A stretch of DNA of 64,000 nt from Anaspis maculata (taxonomy: Eukaryota > Arthropoda > Insecta > Coleoptera > Scraptiidae), in contig OX421966.1 of NCBI GenBank assembly GCA_949128115.1, positions 68,445,416-68,509,415 on the forward strand. The letters run 5' to 3'. Made by a program: the position numbers and the translations under genes. Numbering within the stretch: the first letter of the stretch is position 1; each line of letters starts with the position of its first letter. Shown here one piece after another: positions 33,000 through 44,230 of this stretch. The notes below the pieces were generated by a model that saw nothing but the letters and a program-made list of their open reading frames with translations, did no database searches and was not told where the DNA came from.

Positions 33000-35250
33000 A
33001 GGTTCCTGGATACTAGTCTTCAATGACGTTGCAGGAAAGATGCTACGATGAGAAGTCCCGCGGCAGGCATGACGATGATTTTTTTTTGACGCCCAGTCTG
33101 TCAACTTGACAATTACAGCATAAGCTGCTCCTGTATCCAAGCAACCAACCATACGTCTTCACCCATAATATGCATCGGTGGTGTCCTGTTTGTAACGTGA
33201 CGATCCCAGAGAGAGGGTCAATTTATTTTGAAACTTGTGAATGAGGTTGGTTTCTCGGAACTCCAAACCAGTTTGAATCGGGCGGGAAATTCAAAATAAT
33301 AAGGCAACCTTCTCAGTACGTAGGTAGGTGGGCGTAGCTCTCGGCTCATTATACTCACGACTTGAATTGGAAAATTGAAATTTCTAAAAATAGAACTGAT
33401 GAATAGCGAAACAAGGAGGACCTTCTGAAAGTGTGACAGTATTTAGGGGCTGGACCGAATTTTTGGGACGCACAGTTCGTAGAGTACATAACAACGAGGC
33501 ATATATTTAGTTCAAAGCGTTGCGGTTGAAATCCCACGTGTCACAAACAGGGTCGCCAACCGTGGTGCGGTGGTGTGCGGCCGCACAAAGAGCAAAGTTG
33601 GCTATGTGCATACACACGCACACATTCAACTGTCCATATTGACGGCCGTCCGGCGGCCAATGGTCACTTTATAAACTTTGAATTGACTGTCACATTCGGC
33701 GCGGGGGCTTTATTCAAAATGCAGATATGTACCAAATTAGGTTTATCACTGGACTTGACGCGTTCCGATTGAACGCGCACTAAAACGCCGCCTATTTTAA
33801 ACTTCTACACGCACACACACACACACATACAAACGCCGCCGCCACAGCCGCCGCCGATCAACAATGTGCCGGACCATTAGTCGGCCCGATCGTGTTGAGT
33901 TGGTCGGGAATTTTCATATATTACATCGAAAAAATATAGCATGTATGTAGCTGATGGCTGTTATGAAAATGAAGTTTTGGCGGGATTGTTTCTGGATTCA
34001 GAAAGCTAGTATTCGCAGACATGGAAACAACCCCTCTCTAATAGTTATCTATCGTGCCTGTAACGAGGTAACCCGCAGTGGAATATCTATCATAAGAGCC
34101 CTCAAAGAGGAAGCCTTGTATCGACATATCGTGATTTTCAGGAAGCGTCTAACAGCACCATAACTGGTGATTAGCGGCGACGAGGGTGCTCGTTTCGTAA
34201 TTTAGATACGATCGAAGTTGTCTGTGAACGCAACCCCCTAGTTCAAACAACAACCGTGTATAACGGCCTATATTGTATAGTCAGAATTAATCTATTATTT
34301 GAAGAGAGCGCTATCGATTTGAAAAATTATAATCACAATTGGCTATACTGGAATCTTTGAACGCATAAGATCCAATTATAGATTCATAACTACTGATATG
34401 AATATTATACAATCCGGTTATGCCAATTAAAATATTCAAAACGAATCGCAAAGTTTTCGATGCTCGCATAAGCTACAGTGCGATAAATGATAATTGAATT
34501 TCTCATCAATGTTGATCAGCAGTGTTGAGGCGGCGCGGGGAGAGCGCGCCCTTAAACGTCGGATTATGAGAGAACATGTTCGATGTGCTTATAATAACAT
34601 CACGGCGGCTTTGATCCCTCGGTGCGAGAGAGGGATGATGACGGTGATGGTGGTGGGGTGGTTACGGTTCGTTCTGGAAGTTATTATATCCATCAAACAA
34701 TTTGGCATCCTGTGTGAAATGACGGGAAACGAAAGCGCGTAATGCCCCAGGTCACGTGGCCTGTATGGGTGCCGCACACTGTAAATTGTCGAGTCGGGAA
34801 ATTGTCTCCTGCCACAGTCATATCCTCTATGAAAAATTGTTTGTGTGATATTGCCGGCAGAGTCGCCCCCGACAACCCCTTGCGCGATGAAATTAGGGAG
34901 ATGTTTTTTGCCTCACGTTTTTATTTTGCTTGATATACAAAGTCAGACTTGTATGAGTATGTGAAATTACAACAATAATAGATACTATAGGTATATAAAT
35001 ATTAAGTTTGAGATATCTGAAAGAAAAAGTTCGATGTGCAATTATTCATTTATGGGTAGCAAAAATTAGATTGGGCAATACGGAAAAGATTCAGATAAAC
35101 TACCCGTAAAGATAAATCAAGGATAGGGGAGAGCAGGTGAATACCGGCCACTTGAGGCAAAAATTGAAAACCAGTCGCCATGTGCACTGTCAAGGCTGTA
35201 CGTCTGGTACCATATTCCCCAACCATTTAACTACCCGAAAACTTGAATAG
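33000..35250. other. Single-copy-looking DNA; no gene supported
   Basis: GC- and CpG-richer island. It contains a (CA)n run near 33811-33830 followed by GCCGCCGCCACAGCCGCCGCC. Frames of 60-82 codons on both strands (for example 34494-34742) lack motifs. Candidate host non-coding DNA; nothing specific can be defended. Confidence 0.4.
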
Positions 35251-35384
35251 TCACTCACTAAGTAGAAACATGTTTGTGAAAAACATTCGAAAGCAAAGTT
35301 AAAATTTCAGCGGGTAATATCGACCAGTGGGGTAAAATCGACAACCAGGTCAGATAATATCGATCGCACGTTTTCTTAGCCATT

Positions 35385-35789
35385 TTGTGGTCTGCATGCT
35401 TGGCAAAAGTGCAAAAATACAAGTCGAAACATCTCTTTCCGAAAAAATCCAGTTTTATTTTACTTCCCTTCTCCCAAACATTTACCAAGAACGACGCTGA
35501 AACGAACGAACCTGAAAGAATAACAGAGCAAATCGAAAATAATTCTTGTGAAAGTACTCTCAAGAACCTCATCAGGTCATTTTCGCACCACACGAGGCAC
35601 GATTCGTTCTTCGCCGATATTCCTGGCAAGGCATCTTCGGTAAAAATTGCCCGATTCCAAGAAGTGCCTGACAGAGCTTTCTTTAGCTGCAAGAAAATGT
35701 GGCGACTCACATCACCATTGACTTTGTCCATGTTATACCGGATGCGAGATAAACGAGTGTCAAAATTGTTGACGTTTGAGTCATTTTGA
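35385..35789 (+). CDS. Unrecognised 134-codon open frame (doubtful)
   Basis: An open frame starting with TTG. The complementary strand is also open for 157 codons (35258-35731), so strand choice is uncertain. The plus translation has a Lys-rich start, an acidic Glu-rich middle and no motif I recognise. Upstream, short TAATATCGAC/TAAAATCGAC repeats occur at 35317-35365. It may be a decayed transposon frame. I assign no function. Confidence 0.2.
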   Translation: MWSACLAKVQKYKSKHLFPKKSSFILLPFSQTFTKNDAETNEPERITEQIENNSCESTLKNLIRSFSHHTRHDSFFADIPGKASSVKIARFQEVPDRAFFSCKKMWRLTSPLTLSMLYRMRDKRVSKLLTFESF

Positions 35790-35884
35790 GTGACATTTTT
35801 GAAAAAAAATTCGGATCGTTCAGAGAGTAAGATTTTGAGACCCTTAAAAGTCTCCTTGTCCTAAAACCTTGTCCAATCTAATCT

Positions 35885-36475
35885 ATTCTTGATACCAGTT
35901 GAAATTATCCGGAAAAAGTCGATCCCCGAGAGGAAAAATCATTTTGAGTGGAGTCCTGCATCAAAAGCGAGTCGTTCTGGTCAAAACCCGGGTTAGAGGC
36001 TTTCTCGGATGGCAACGGCTAGAAAAAATTTGAAGATTTATAACAACTGGGGAACAGTAAAAAACTGCAATTGCAGACTTAATCCGACTTCTCTGTTGTG
36101 TTGCTTCCTGTCAAATTTGGTTCCAATCCATTGGATAGATTTTGAATAATTAAAATAATGTTAAAATTTTGAAGTTTCACATTTTTTATTATTTGACAGA
36201 TGACAGGTAAACACCAAATTTTGACAGTCTTGGATACAGTTTTTCAAGGGCTTTCAAATGACATAATGCAAGTCAAGTTCCAAGAATATTAGCTCCTGTC
36301 ATTCTCTGAAAGTGACACTTCTGTTTAACAAACGACAGCCAAAAACTAATGAAATCATTCGACGGCAAAGCTATATCTGCATAGTTACTGAATTTAGTTA
36401 CTTTGTTACTGAACAGTTACCCAAATTGATCAGATCAACGGTTCGGCAGTTATCGCGGGAGATTACAAACAGACA
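35885..36475 (+). repeat. Dispersed repeat family R, copy B (5-prime truncated)
   Basis: Starts at the GATACCAGTTGAAATT segment and then follows the order of copy A (GTCGATCCCCGAG, GTGGAGTCCTGC, AAAAGCGAGTCGTTCTGG, TTATTATTTGACAGATGACA, GCGGGAGATTACAAACAGACAC). It lacks the upstream half present in copies A and C, as expected of 5-prime-truncated retroposons. Confidence 0.75.
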
Positions 36476-36879
36476 CGAATATTTTTTTTAATAAGTAGCA
36501 AACTGGGGCTAAGAATCAAGAACCGTCCCAAGGTAAGCCGTCACTTTTCGTGAATTTCGTTTTTGAATTGAGAAAAAATGTTTTTTGAGAAAATGGGGGA
36601 TTATTACGGAACTTCCATCAATTCGACACTGTTTGATGCGTCACCCTGTTCAAACCTCATTTGTCATTTGACATATTTCACATTTCGCAAAAACAAGATC
36701 TGATAGCCAGAGAATTGTTTCATCTACCAGTTTGAAGGAATCCAAAATCGTCAGAGAGAATTCAAAGATACTCAGTTTTGAAAACCGATGAAAATTTAGG
36801 GGGTGACACGACTTTTGTTGCGTACTTTACATATTTATTTTGAGAAATATTCAGGGATGTGAAAAATATAGGAAGAAAA

Positions 36880-38102
36880 TACAGAGTGATTCACCACTAA
36901 ATGGACATAGCCTGATGGCAGGTCCAGTTTTACCAGGCAAACCAGGATCTGGCTTTGAAATTTTTCCAACACTGTTTGTTCCGAAGTTACAGGGTGATTC
37001 ATGTATTTTGTCGAATTTTTTGACAAGCCGTATCTTCAGAATGACCGAATGGATTGGATTGAAATTTTGTGGTTTGATTCTTCTATTGGTATCTGACACA
37101 TCGCCTCATCAAACAGTTTGAAGTGTCCAGGGCCGGCCTTGTAAAAAAAACTTCAAAGCTTTTTTTCAAAAAAGACATTCGGTATGCTTTTTTTTTTCAT
37201 TCTCAAATTCGGAAGCTACATCAAACATGCTATAAATATCGCAAAAAAAATTGCTTGGCACCATTGGGCTGTCTACAAAATTTTGACAATTGTAATGATT
37301 TTTGAGGTTGGGATTTTTGGTAAATTGATATTTCCAAATATTTGCAAATGATCTATCATGGCCCTGAATTTCAGCCGTTTCGTCAAAAAAAACAAAAATG
37401 ACATTTTTCTCGTTTTCTCAGAAGTAACAAAAAATGACATCAAAATTAAAAAAAAAAAATTTGATGCGTTCCCCAATTTGAGCTGAGTTTGGGATAGGAG
37501 TGAAGCTGAGGGACGTAAGAATAATTTTTTGAAAATTCGGCAGAAACTTTTTGTCACTACTGAGGAAACGAGAAAAATGTCATTTTTATTTTTATGACGA
37601 AACGGCTGAAATTTGGGGCCAATAAATCAGCTGTGAATATTTGAAAATAATAATCTACAAAAAATCCTAACCTCAAAAATCATCAGGATCATCAATTTTC
37701 TTTTGACAGCTTAATGGTGCCAAGCAATTTTTTTTGCGATCATCATTAGCATGTTTTATGTAGCTTCTGAATATGAGAATGAATTTTGAATATTATGCAT
37801 ACAGAGTGTCTTTCTAGGAAAAGTTTTGAAATTTTTTTTTTCAAGGCCGGCCCTGGAAATTTAGAACTCTTCAATAGAGCGATGTGTCAGACATCAATAA
37901 AATAATCAACCCACAAAATTTCAAATCAATCTGTTGGGTTGTTCTAAAGTGATGGCTTGTCGAAAAATTCTACGAAACACATGAATCACCCTGTAGCTTC
38001 GAAACGAACAGCGTTAAGAAAATTTTAAAACCAGATCCAGGTTCCCTGGAAAAACTGGAGCCATCCTTGAGCTATGTCCATTTGGTGGTGAATCACCCTG
38101 TA
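36880..38102. mobile_element. 1.2 kb TACAGRGTGATTCA palindrome
   Basis: The left end TACAGAGTGATTCACCAC is inverted at the right end GTGGTGAATCACCCTGTA. Inside lies a second pair, TTACAGGGTGATTCATG at 36988 and CATGAATCACCCTGTA ending about 37996. Further in, GGGCCGGCCTTG pairs with CAAGGCCGGCCC. The dyad is near 37490. No transposase. TA sits at the right border. Confidence 0.8.
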
Positions 38103-38104
38103 TA

Positions 38105-38290
38105 GGGACGGCCTCGTAGCGCAGGTGGTTGTGTGGCTGCCTGCGGCCGCGAGAGCCCCGGGTTCGATTCCCGGAAGAGTCTGGATGTTTGTATTTGTCC
38201 AATTTGCAATTTTTCTGGCTATGTAGATGTGATAATGAAGGGCAAAAATTCCTATGACCGGTGCAGGCCGGTAAGGAGGGAAACATTTCT
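38105..38290 (+). mobile_element. tRNA-derived SINE-like element
   Basis: A tRNA-like head: TAGCGCAGGTGG (38117-38128) matches the pol III A box with one deviation, and GGTTCGATTCC (38161-38171) matches the B box exactly, 33 bases apart. CCGGGTTCGATTCCCGG forms a perfect T-arm. The acceptor and anticodon stems do not pair, so it is not a working tRNA. A non-tRNA body follows, with GACCGGTGCAGGCCGGT near 38258. It begins within a few bases of the palindrome end at 38102. Confidence 0.65.
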
Positions 38291-39710
38291 TTTATTTTTT
38301 ATTTTTATAGGGAGAAAAGTAGTAAGAGACTCTCCATTATTAATTTATGCCCCGGAAAAATTTTCACGAAAGTTTTTTGCGTCAAGTAATGAATATTTTA
38401 ATCATCTCAGTATTTGTACCAAAGGTTTAAGCCTTGGTAAAGTAATGATTTCAGAGTTATGAGTGTTATGCTTATGACTCATGACAAAAAAAGATTTCTG
38501 AGAATAAACTTTGAAGATATTGAAGTATGTGTCCAGCATTGTTGGTTATTGGTTTCTTGAAGTGGCTTTGGATATTATAATTAGGTTTAGATGTTTTCTC
38601 AGTCTTGCCACAGGTTTTTGGCATTAAAAAAAATATATATTCGTCAAATTTGACAACTTTTTTGTTGCGACCAGTTTGGATTCTTATACGTCGTCGTCTT
38701 TGTGGTATTCCCCCTTTGTTTTGTTTGTACGTTGGTACCTGAAGTAGGTACTGTCGTTGACGTTCGTAGCGTTTGCCGCGAGGAGAGGGGGATGGCGCTG
38801 CGCTAGGCAAGCCGGACGAGCAGCAGCCGCGGGCAGACAGAGAGAAGAGAATCAGCTGTGGTGAAGAACACGTGATTTCAAGTGGTCCGGTGTGTGTCGT
38901 TTTCACGTATTTAGGGTCAGTTTTGCTTTGATTATTGTATCGTAATTTTGGCTTCCACCCACTCACCAAATCATGCATTCAGATACCTATGTTGTCCGCA
39001 AAATTATTGTTACTTAACCCGAAATTCTTTATTCTCTTTGTTCTCAACGGGCTTGCATAACCCGCAGTTTTTCTTCTTTGAAGTCAAGGTGCTTCGCACA
39101 GCTTTGAATTTTGTGTAATTTTTCTACTCCCAAATGATCTCAATATTGACGGCAACAGCCGTAAATCTAGTGGGTGTGCTTTTTCCGCACTCATGACGTG
39201 ACCTCAAGGCCGCGCTATCGTGCGTACTTCGAGGTTTCATCAATTGTTTCTTTCCACAAGTTACGTAACAAACAGTAAGATTACAAAAAGAAACTCTGCT
39301 ACTCCCAAATCAGCCGCTAAGTAGAGAACAGTACTTTTGATGATTCATTCAAATTTCATCGTTCATTGTCGGGTTATACCTGAGAGCAAACGAAGGAAAG
39401 AAGACTGCACGCTTCTCCGTGTCCTGGTGGGGAGGGGGTTGCACCTACTCGTATGAATCTGCCTTGTTGAGTCTACTAACCTTTCCTTATTTGGGGGGAA
39501 ATTATGTAAAATGACGAAGAGAGGGCCACAGGTTGGCTCGAGCCGATTTTCTTGTATTTACTGTTATTTCTTGTATGCGATTACTGTTTACTAACCATTG
39601 TTGTGTTTTGGATGTAAGTATGTATCTGTGGGGTTTGTGATGGGTAACTTCCGGGGAATTTCGGGCGAATGCGTGACAGATACTTCTTCCTTCCATTTGC
39701 TTACAAAAGA
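38291..39710. other. No gene supported; possible LTR or leader sequence
   Basis: Contains a CpG- and purine-rich stretch (38760-38880). A 168-codon minus frame, 38472-38978, is of low complexity and unrecognised. In view of the primer-site-like triplet downstream, part of this may be an old LTR, but no second LTR copy or TG...CA pair could be established. Confidence 0.3.
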
Positions 39711-39714
39711 GCAT

Positions 39715-39995
39715 GACCAACTTAAACTTCTCTACTTATTCATCTGTCGCACCTGTTTCTTGTTTATTTATCTACATATTTATCCCGCATTTGTTTCTTG
39801 TTGATTTTTGTTTATTCACCTACACTATTACTCATCATTTCTGTCTTGTTTATTTATCTACTTGTTTATCTATCATTTATTTCTTGCCGATTTATCCACT
39901 TGTTTACTGATCATTTGTGTCTTGTTTATTCATGTACTTGTTTACCGATCGTTTTTTATTGTTTATTTATCCATTAATTTGACTCTTTTTGTTTG
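39715..39995. repeat. Degenerate TTTATTTATCTACTTG tandem repeat
   Basis: Words such as TCTTGTTTATTTATCTACTTG, GTTTACTGATCATTTGTGTC and GTTTACCGATCGTTT recur at about 60-base spacing. This gives Phe/Ile/Tyr/Leu-rich frames that are repeat artefacts, not a membrane protein. Confidence 0.65.
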
Positions 39996-40685
39996 TGGAA
40001 ATGTAAAATAATTTGTCAAGCGTAAAGTTTCCTTTTGTTGTTACGTAAATAACTTGTAAACGAAGCAAACGTTTCAGAGAGGTTCAAGCACCGCTTCACG
40101 CTGACTTGATCAATGCATAACTGGAGTGACTTTTCTGTCATTTCATCAAGACTCATTCACACTTGACTTTTGTTCAGATCATTTGGGAAGGGATTTTTCA
40201 GCAACCAACCAGGCAATACGCAGGGGTTTCTTTGACGTGTTCTTCCCATGTGTGCCTGTCAGCGAATACGTCACTTTTCCTTTGCGCTCAAATTGACAGT
40301 TTGACATGTTTCATGATTTCTTCTTTTGTTTTGTTGATCTGATTTTGTGTTCATTTCATTGTTGTAAATTCCTGCATTGTCGGAATAATTTGTAATGATT
40401 TTTCTTGTTTTGTGTGTTGTTGTTCTTTATCCATGTTTTGTCATTTTATCACTGTCAGTAGGTGTTTTGAGGAAAGAAACAAATTCATTCAAAAACTTTG
40501 CCATTGATTTCCAATAAAACATTCATTTTGCTTGCATTTCATTCGCGTTTCATTCAAGAATCAAACCTCATCCCCAACAACACATTCTCATCTCGAGTAA
40601 GAACTGAACACAACGTAGGTAAAATGTAAACAACGTGAGGAAGGGAAGAAACAACGACGATCGCAGCCAAACATCGAAAAAAGGG

Positions 40686-40778
40686 TTACACTACAGAGTG
40701 GTGCCGTGACACGACGTTACACTACAGAAGTGGTGCCAAGACCTTGGTACATTACAGAATGGTGCCGTAGTAACCCAG
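40686..40778 (+). repeat. Three 31-bp repeats resembling an LTR primer-binding site
   Basis: TTACACTACAGAGTGGTGCC, TTACACTACAGAAGTGGTGC and TACATTACAGAATGGTGCC start at 40686, 40717 and 40748-40749, a 31-base period. Each places TGGTGCC after TACAGA. TGG followed by a tRNA-acceptor-like complement (TGGTGCCGTGAC) is how reverse-transcription primer sites of LTR retroelements begin. AATAAA lies about 170 bases upstream. No gag or pol was found nearby. Confidence 0.5.
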
Positions 40779-41081
40779 GATAAACTACGTTACATTACAT
40801 CTTGAAAATGGCCTTTAGTGCCGAAACGCGCGTCGACTAATTATAAAAACATTAAAAACCTGTGGCAAGACTTTGAAAAAACATCTTAACCCAAACTTCG
40901 AAGAGCTCTATCTCCCTTAAGCATTTGATTTTGAATATTTCGAGCTTAAAAATATACAAAAAATACCTGGCGATTCCATGGAAGTAGAGATTTTTGTGCA
41001 AGTCGAATGAAGCCCTACCTCCTTCTAGTTTGGAGATAGATTTTGTCAAGAACTATTCCACTTTCAACAAGAGTTGTTGGA

Positions 41082-41147
41082 GATCCGAATCGAATCTGGA
41101 GCCGAATCCAGATCCGATCCGGATCAGACCTAGATCCGGTCTGGTCG
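41082..41147. repeat. GATCCGNATC-rich simple repeat
   Basis: GATCCGAATCGAATCTGGA, CCAGATCCGATCCGGATCAG and AGATCCGGTCTGG form a short degenerate hexamer array. The frames across it (Arg/Ser/Asp-rich) are artefacts. Confidence 0.7.
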
Positions 41148-41810
41148 GGGAAATTTCGATGTAAATCTGACTGGATCACAAAAAATTCTGATTTCATATA
41201 CTACACTTATCTTGGAAGGCCTACCTGTAGCTACTTTCTAGGTACGATGCCTACATACCCGATGAAAAAAATCGACACAAGCTTCCAAGGAAATTAACGG
41301 AAATCAATAGAAATTAGAAGACGAAACTATGAAATTTTTCGATAATTGCATATTTCAACAATCTTGACATTTCTGACTGCGTCAAATTATTGATACGGGC
41401 TAATAAAGACAGGACAGTTACCGAAATTTTTACCTTTGTCACTTTTTAGCTGATTGACGATCTGGTTTTGAAATATGTCCAGGAGAAAAAAACACTTACC
41501 GGCAGTTCACACACAAAATCGGTTGTGTCACCCCAAAACTTCTCCGACGAGCAGCAGAGAACAGATGGGAATTTTATTATGAGACGTCCCTTCGAGTGGT
41601 AAGTTAGAATTTGAGGAAAATATTGGAGAATAAGGATATTTTTTCCGATAAGGGCTTCATCATTCGAGGCCGGTATCAGTAAACCAGGCCGGTTACTCAT
41701 TTTGAAGTGGAGAACTCCCGGAAAACACAGAGAATTGCAAGAGGTTGGGTCATAGGAACATGAGTAACATGACCCATTTTCAACATAAGAAATGGATGGG
41801 TAACAGAATA

Positions 41811-42100
41811 TCCTATCCAAAAATATCCCGGCAATAATATTCCAGCCAAAAATATACCTGCGATAAAATATCCCCGCCAATAATATCCAAGCCTGAAATA
41901 TCCCCGCGACAGAATATCCCAGGCCAAATATATCCCAGCCAATAATACCCCAGTCAAAAATATCCCCGCGACAAAATATTCCAGTCAATAATATCTCAGC
42001 CAAAAATATTCCCGCCAGTAAAATTCCAGTCAAAAGTATGCCAGCCTAAAATACCCCAGCCAAAAACATCCTTGCCACACAATTTTTCCGGCCAAAAATA
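41811..42100 (-). repeat. ATATCCCCGC minisatellite, locus 1
   Basis: A 15-17 base unit of type AAAATATCCCCGCCAAT or AAATATCCCCGCGACA is repeated about 17 times, with a higher-order order of variants (CCCGCGAC, CCCAGGCC, CCCCGCCA). Read on the minus strand it gives a hydrophobic Gly/Ile/Leu/Trp-rich frame of up to 195 codons (41446-42033). It starts after GGGTAACAGAATATCC, as at locus 3 (50398), so these are copies of one dispersed unit. Confidence 0.85.
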
Positions 42101-42109
42101 TATATTACC

Positions 42110-42505
42110 GTATTTAATGAGTCCAAAAAGAAGGATGATACTCTAGTCAAAAATAAACTTCTCATCTGACTGGTCTGAAGAGAAGAGTGCTTGAGTCAAA
42201 AAAAGACTATTAATCGATGTAGTAGGTATGTCTAAGATAAAAGACGATACTTGAGTAAAAAATGAACTTTTCATCTGATGGGTGTGGAAAGAAGGAGGAT
42301 GCTTGAGTCAAGAATCAGTTCTTTATCTGGTGGGTCTGAAAAGAAGGATGATACTTGAGTCGAGAATGAACTCTTGAATCAAAAATAGATTTTTATCTGG
42401 TATATCTTGTAAAAACGAGAATGCTTGAGTGAAAAATCAGCTCTTTATCTGGTAGGTCCAAAAAGAAGGATGATACTTGAGACGAAAATAGACTCCTTAT
42501 CGGCT
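42110..42505 (+). repeat. About 57-bp tandem repeat
   Basis: Around seven degenerate copies of AAGAAGGATGATACTTGAGTC followed by AAAAATnnACTTTTTATCTGGTGGGTCT. Copies alternate between GATGATACTTGAG and GAATGCTTGAG forms, suggesting a two-unit higher-order repeat. Not coding. Confidence 0.8.
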
Positions 42506-42534
42506 ATACAATTGAGTCGAAAATTGGCCTGTAA

Positions 42535-42675
42535 AATGTCTCGTCGGTGATTTTGTGAGTCGGTGAGTTGGTGAATCAGCAAGTCGGTGAAGTACCCCGT
42601 CGGTGGATTGGTGAGTCCGTGAGTTGACCTGTCGGTGGATTCGCTAGTCGGTGATTTGGTTGTCGGTGAAATGCC
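42535..42675 (+). repeat. GTCGGTGA-type short tandem repeat
   Basis: GTCGGTGATTTTGTGAGTCG, GTGAGTTGGTGAATCAG and GTCGGTGGATTGGTGAGTCC: an 8-12 base unit with GTCGGTGA/GGTGAGTC core, about 10 copies. The minus-strand Thr/Ser/Pro frame at 42445-42678 is an artefact of it. Confidence 0.75.
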
Positions 42676-42860
42676 CACATTGATTTTGAGTCAGAAAACA
42701 GTGTTACGGTCGGATGTTACAAACAGCCCCTTGGGCACCTAACGAAGTCCATGCACACACTTTCGCGTCCGAGAGTTGTTTTCGAGTCAAAAATGTATAG
42801 TGTAGCCGGAAATTACTGCTCTTCGGACGTAGCTGACTGGGTCCATGTGCACAGATTTCA

Positions 42861-43062
42861 CGGGGATATTTTTTGCTGAGATATTATTGACAGGGATATT
42901 TTTGGCCTGGGAGATCTTGTCGCGGGGATATTTTTGGCTGGGATATTATTGGCGGGGATATTTTTGGCCTGGGATATTATTGGCGGGGATATTTTTGGCC
43001 TGGGAGATCCTGTCGCAGGGATATTATTGCCGGGATATTTTTGGCAGGGATATTTTGTGGCC
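42861..43062 (+). repeat. ATATCCCCGC minisatellite, locus 2 (inverted)
   Basis: The same unit as locus 1 but on the opposite strand (GGGGATATTTTTGGCCTGGG, GATATTATTGGCGGGG), about 12 copies. It is followed by a partial family R copy (43075-43175: AAAATGTTCAAGAATCACTTA, AAATCTGTTCAC, TTTGCAGTTTTTC). Loci 1 and 2 are therefore in inverted orientation around the 57-bp array. Confidence 0.85.
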
Positions 43063-43409
43063 GCACCAAGCGAAATTGCCTGAAAATGTTCAAGAATCAC
43101 TTACCCTTTGTTGAAAAAAAATTTGGTATAAATCTGTTCACAAGCTTAAAAGTTAGTTTGCAGTTTTTCGCAAGGTACCAAATTATGTAGAAAGAAAAGC
43201 GATTGAGACAGTTAGACGAATTGGTACATGGATAAAGATAAACGATCTGGAACTGGCACCATAGGAAGATTGGGAATAATTTGCAGGGAATTGAAAAAAA
43301 CTTCCAAACTTTTCCCAAATCATCTTATTGTAAAGATCATCAATTACGGCTTCACTTTAAGCTTCATCATTCAATTCCGGTTTCGATAACTCAGGTCTGT
43401 TTTACATTT
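43063..43409. other. Partial family R copy and AT-rich spacer
   Basis: A fragment of family R lies at 43075-43175; another fragment (GCTTCATCATTC, then TTCCGGTTTCGATAACTCAG) begins at about 43362. It matches 41653 onward (GGCTTCATCATTCGAGGCCGG, then TATCAGTAAACCAGG). No gene seen. Confidence 0.5.
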
Positions 43410-44230
43410 TCAACAGAGAAATTCCCAGGAAATTGAAAAGAAAATTGTTGGAAAATGTTCAAGAGCCAGTTACCTCTTGTTTAAAAAAAAAATGGTGGAA
43501 ATCTGTTCAGGGGATAAAAAGTTGGAAGATTTGCAGTTTTTCCAGAGATGAAAACTCGGAAACCGTGGGTCCGATTTCGAAAATTTTCCCCTTCAAAAAC
43601 AAATTCAATCTTTTCTCCAACTTTCATTCTCAGCATGTCTGCACCTGAAATAAATATTTTGTGGGATTCATCGCATGTCAAAGTTTGCATTGCATTTTTG
43701 TCAAATTCACGGAATAATGCTAATTACAATTAGAAAAAATTACCGTTGAAAAACCGGAACCGTGTAAATTTTGAAAATAGGCCTACACGACGCCCAATCC
43801 AATCTACTTTCGATATCAGTTGGAATTTAAAAAAACATCGATCTTCAAGCAGGAACGAATTTTTTAGTGGAGTCCTGCAACAAAAGCGAGTCGTTCTGGT
43901 CAAAACACGGGCGAGAGGCCCTCTCGGGTGGCAACGGCCAGGAGAAATTTTGAAAATTCATAACGCCCGGCTGGAAAACAGTGAGAAATTGAAACTGTAG
44001 ACTTGATCAGACTCTTTTGTTGTGTTGATTTCTGCCAAATTTGGTTCCAATCCATCTGATAGATTCTGGATGATTAAATGGTAAAGTTTTGAACTTTGAC
44101 ATTTTTTATTATTTGACAGATGACAAGTGGGGGGAATACTTTTAACTGTTCTGAATACAGTTTCTTATGGGCTTCAAACGGCATATCGCAAGTCAAGTGC
44201 CGTGAGCTAAGGCTTGTCATTTGGACGTCT
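43410..44230 (+). repeat. Dispersed repeat family R, copy C
   Basis: Collinear with copy A across its length (AGAAATTCCCAGGAAATTG, GGAAAATGTTCAAGAGCCAG, CAGCATGTCTGCACCTGAAAT, GTGGAGTCCTGCAACAAAAG, GGCGAGAGGCCCTCTCGGG, TTATTATTTGACAGATGACA), but it lacks the AC microsatellite tail. GAGAGGCCCTCTC is a hairpin kept, with changes, in each copy. No shared coding frame. Confidence 0.75.

Noticed and set aside
35258..35731. 157-codon minus-strand frame as a gene
   Set aside because: Both strands are open here and neither translation has a recognisable motif; the region is listed once as a doubtful frame.
38105..38180. A functional tRNA gene
   Set aside because: The A and B boxes and T-arm are good, but the acceptor stem pairs poorly and no anticodon arm forms. 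SINE-type derivation fits better.
38472..38978. 168-codon minus-strand frame
   Set aside because: Its Lys/Arg/Ser-rich content has no recognisable domain, and the region looks like LTR or other non-coding sequence. It might be a fragment, but cannot be supported.
40798..40836. Hammerhead-ribozyme-like core (TTGAAAATGGCC...GCCGAAAC, then GCGCGTCGAC)
   Set aside because: GAAAC and a short stem II are present, but the CUGANGA core is TTGAAAA with two changes at essential positions, so the match is too weak. A structural motif search could revisit it.
41446..42033. 195-codon hydrophobic minus-strand open frame, possible membrane protein
   Set aside because: Its N-terminal half is a direct translation of the ATATCCCCGC minisatellite, which lacks stop codons; the same happens at 50358-50687.
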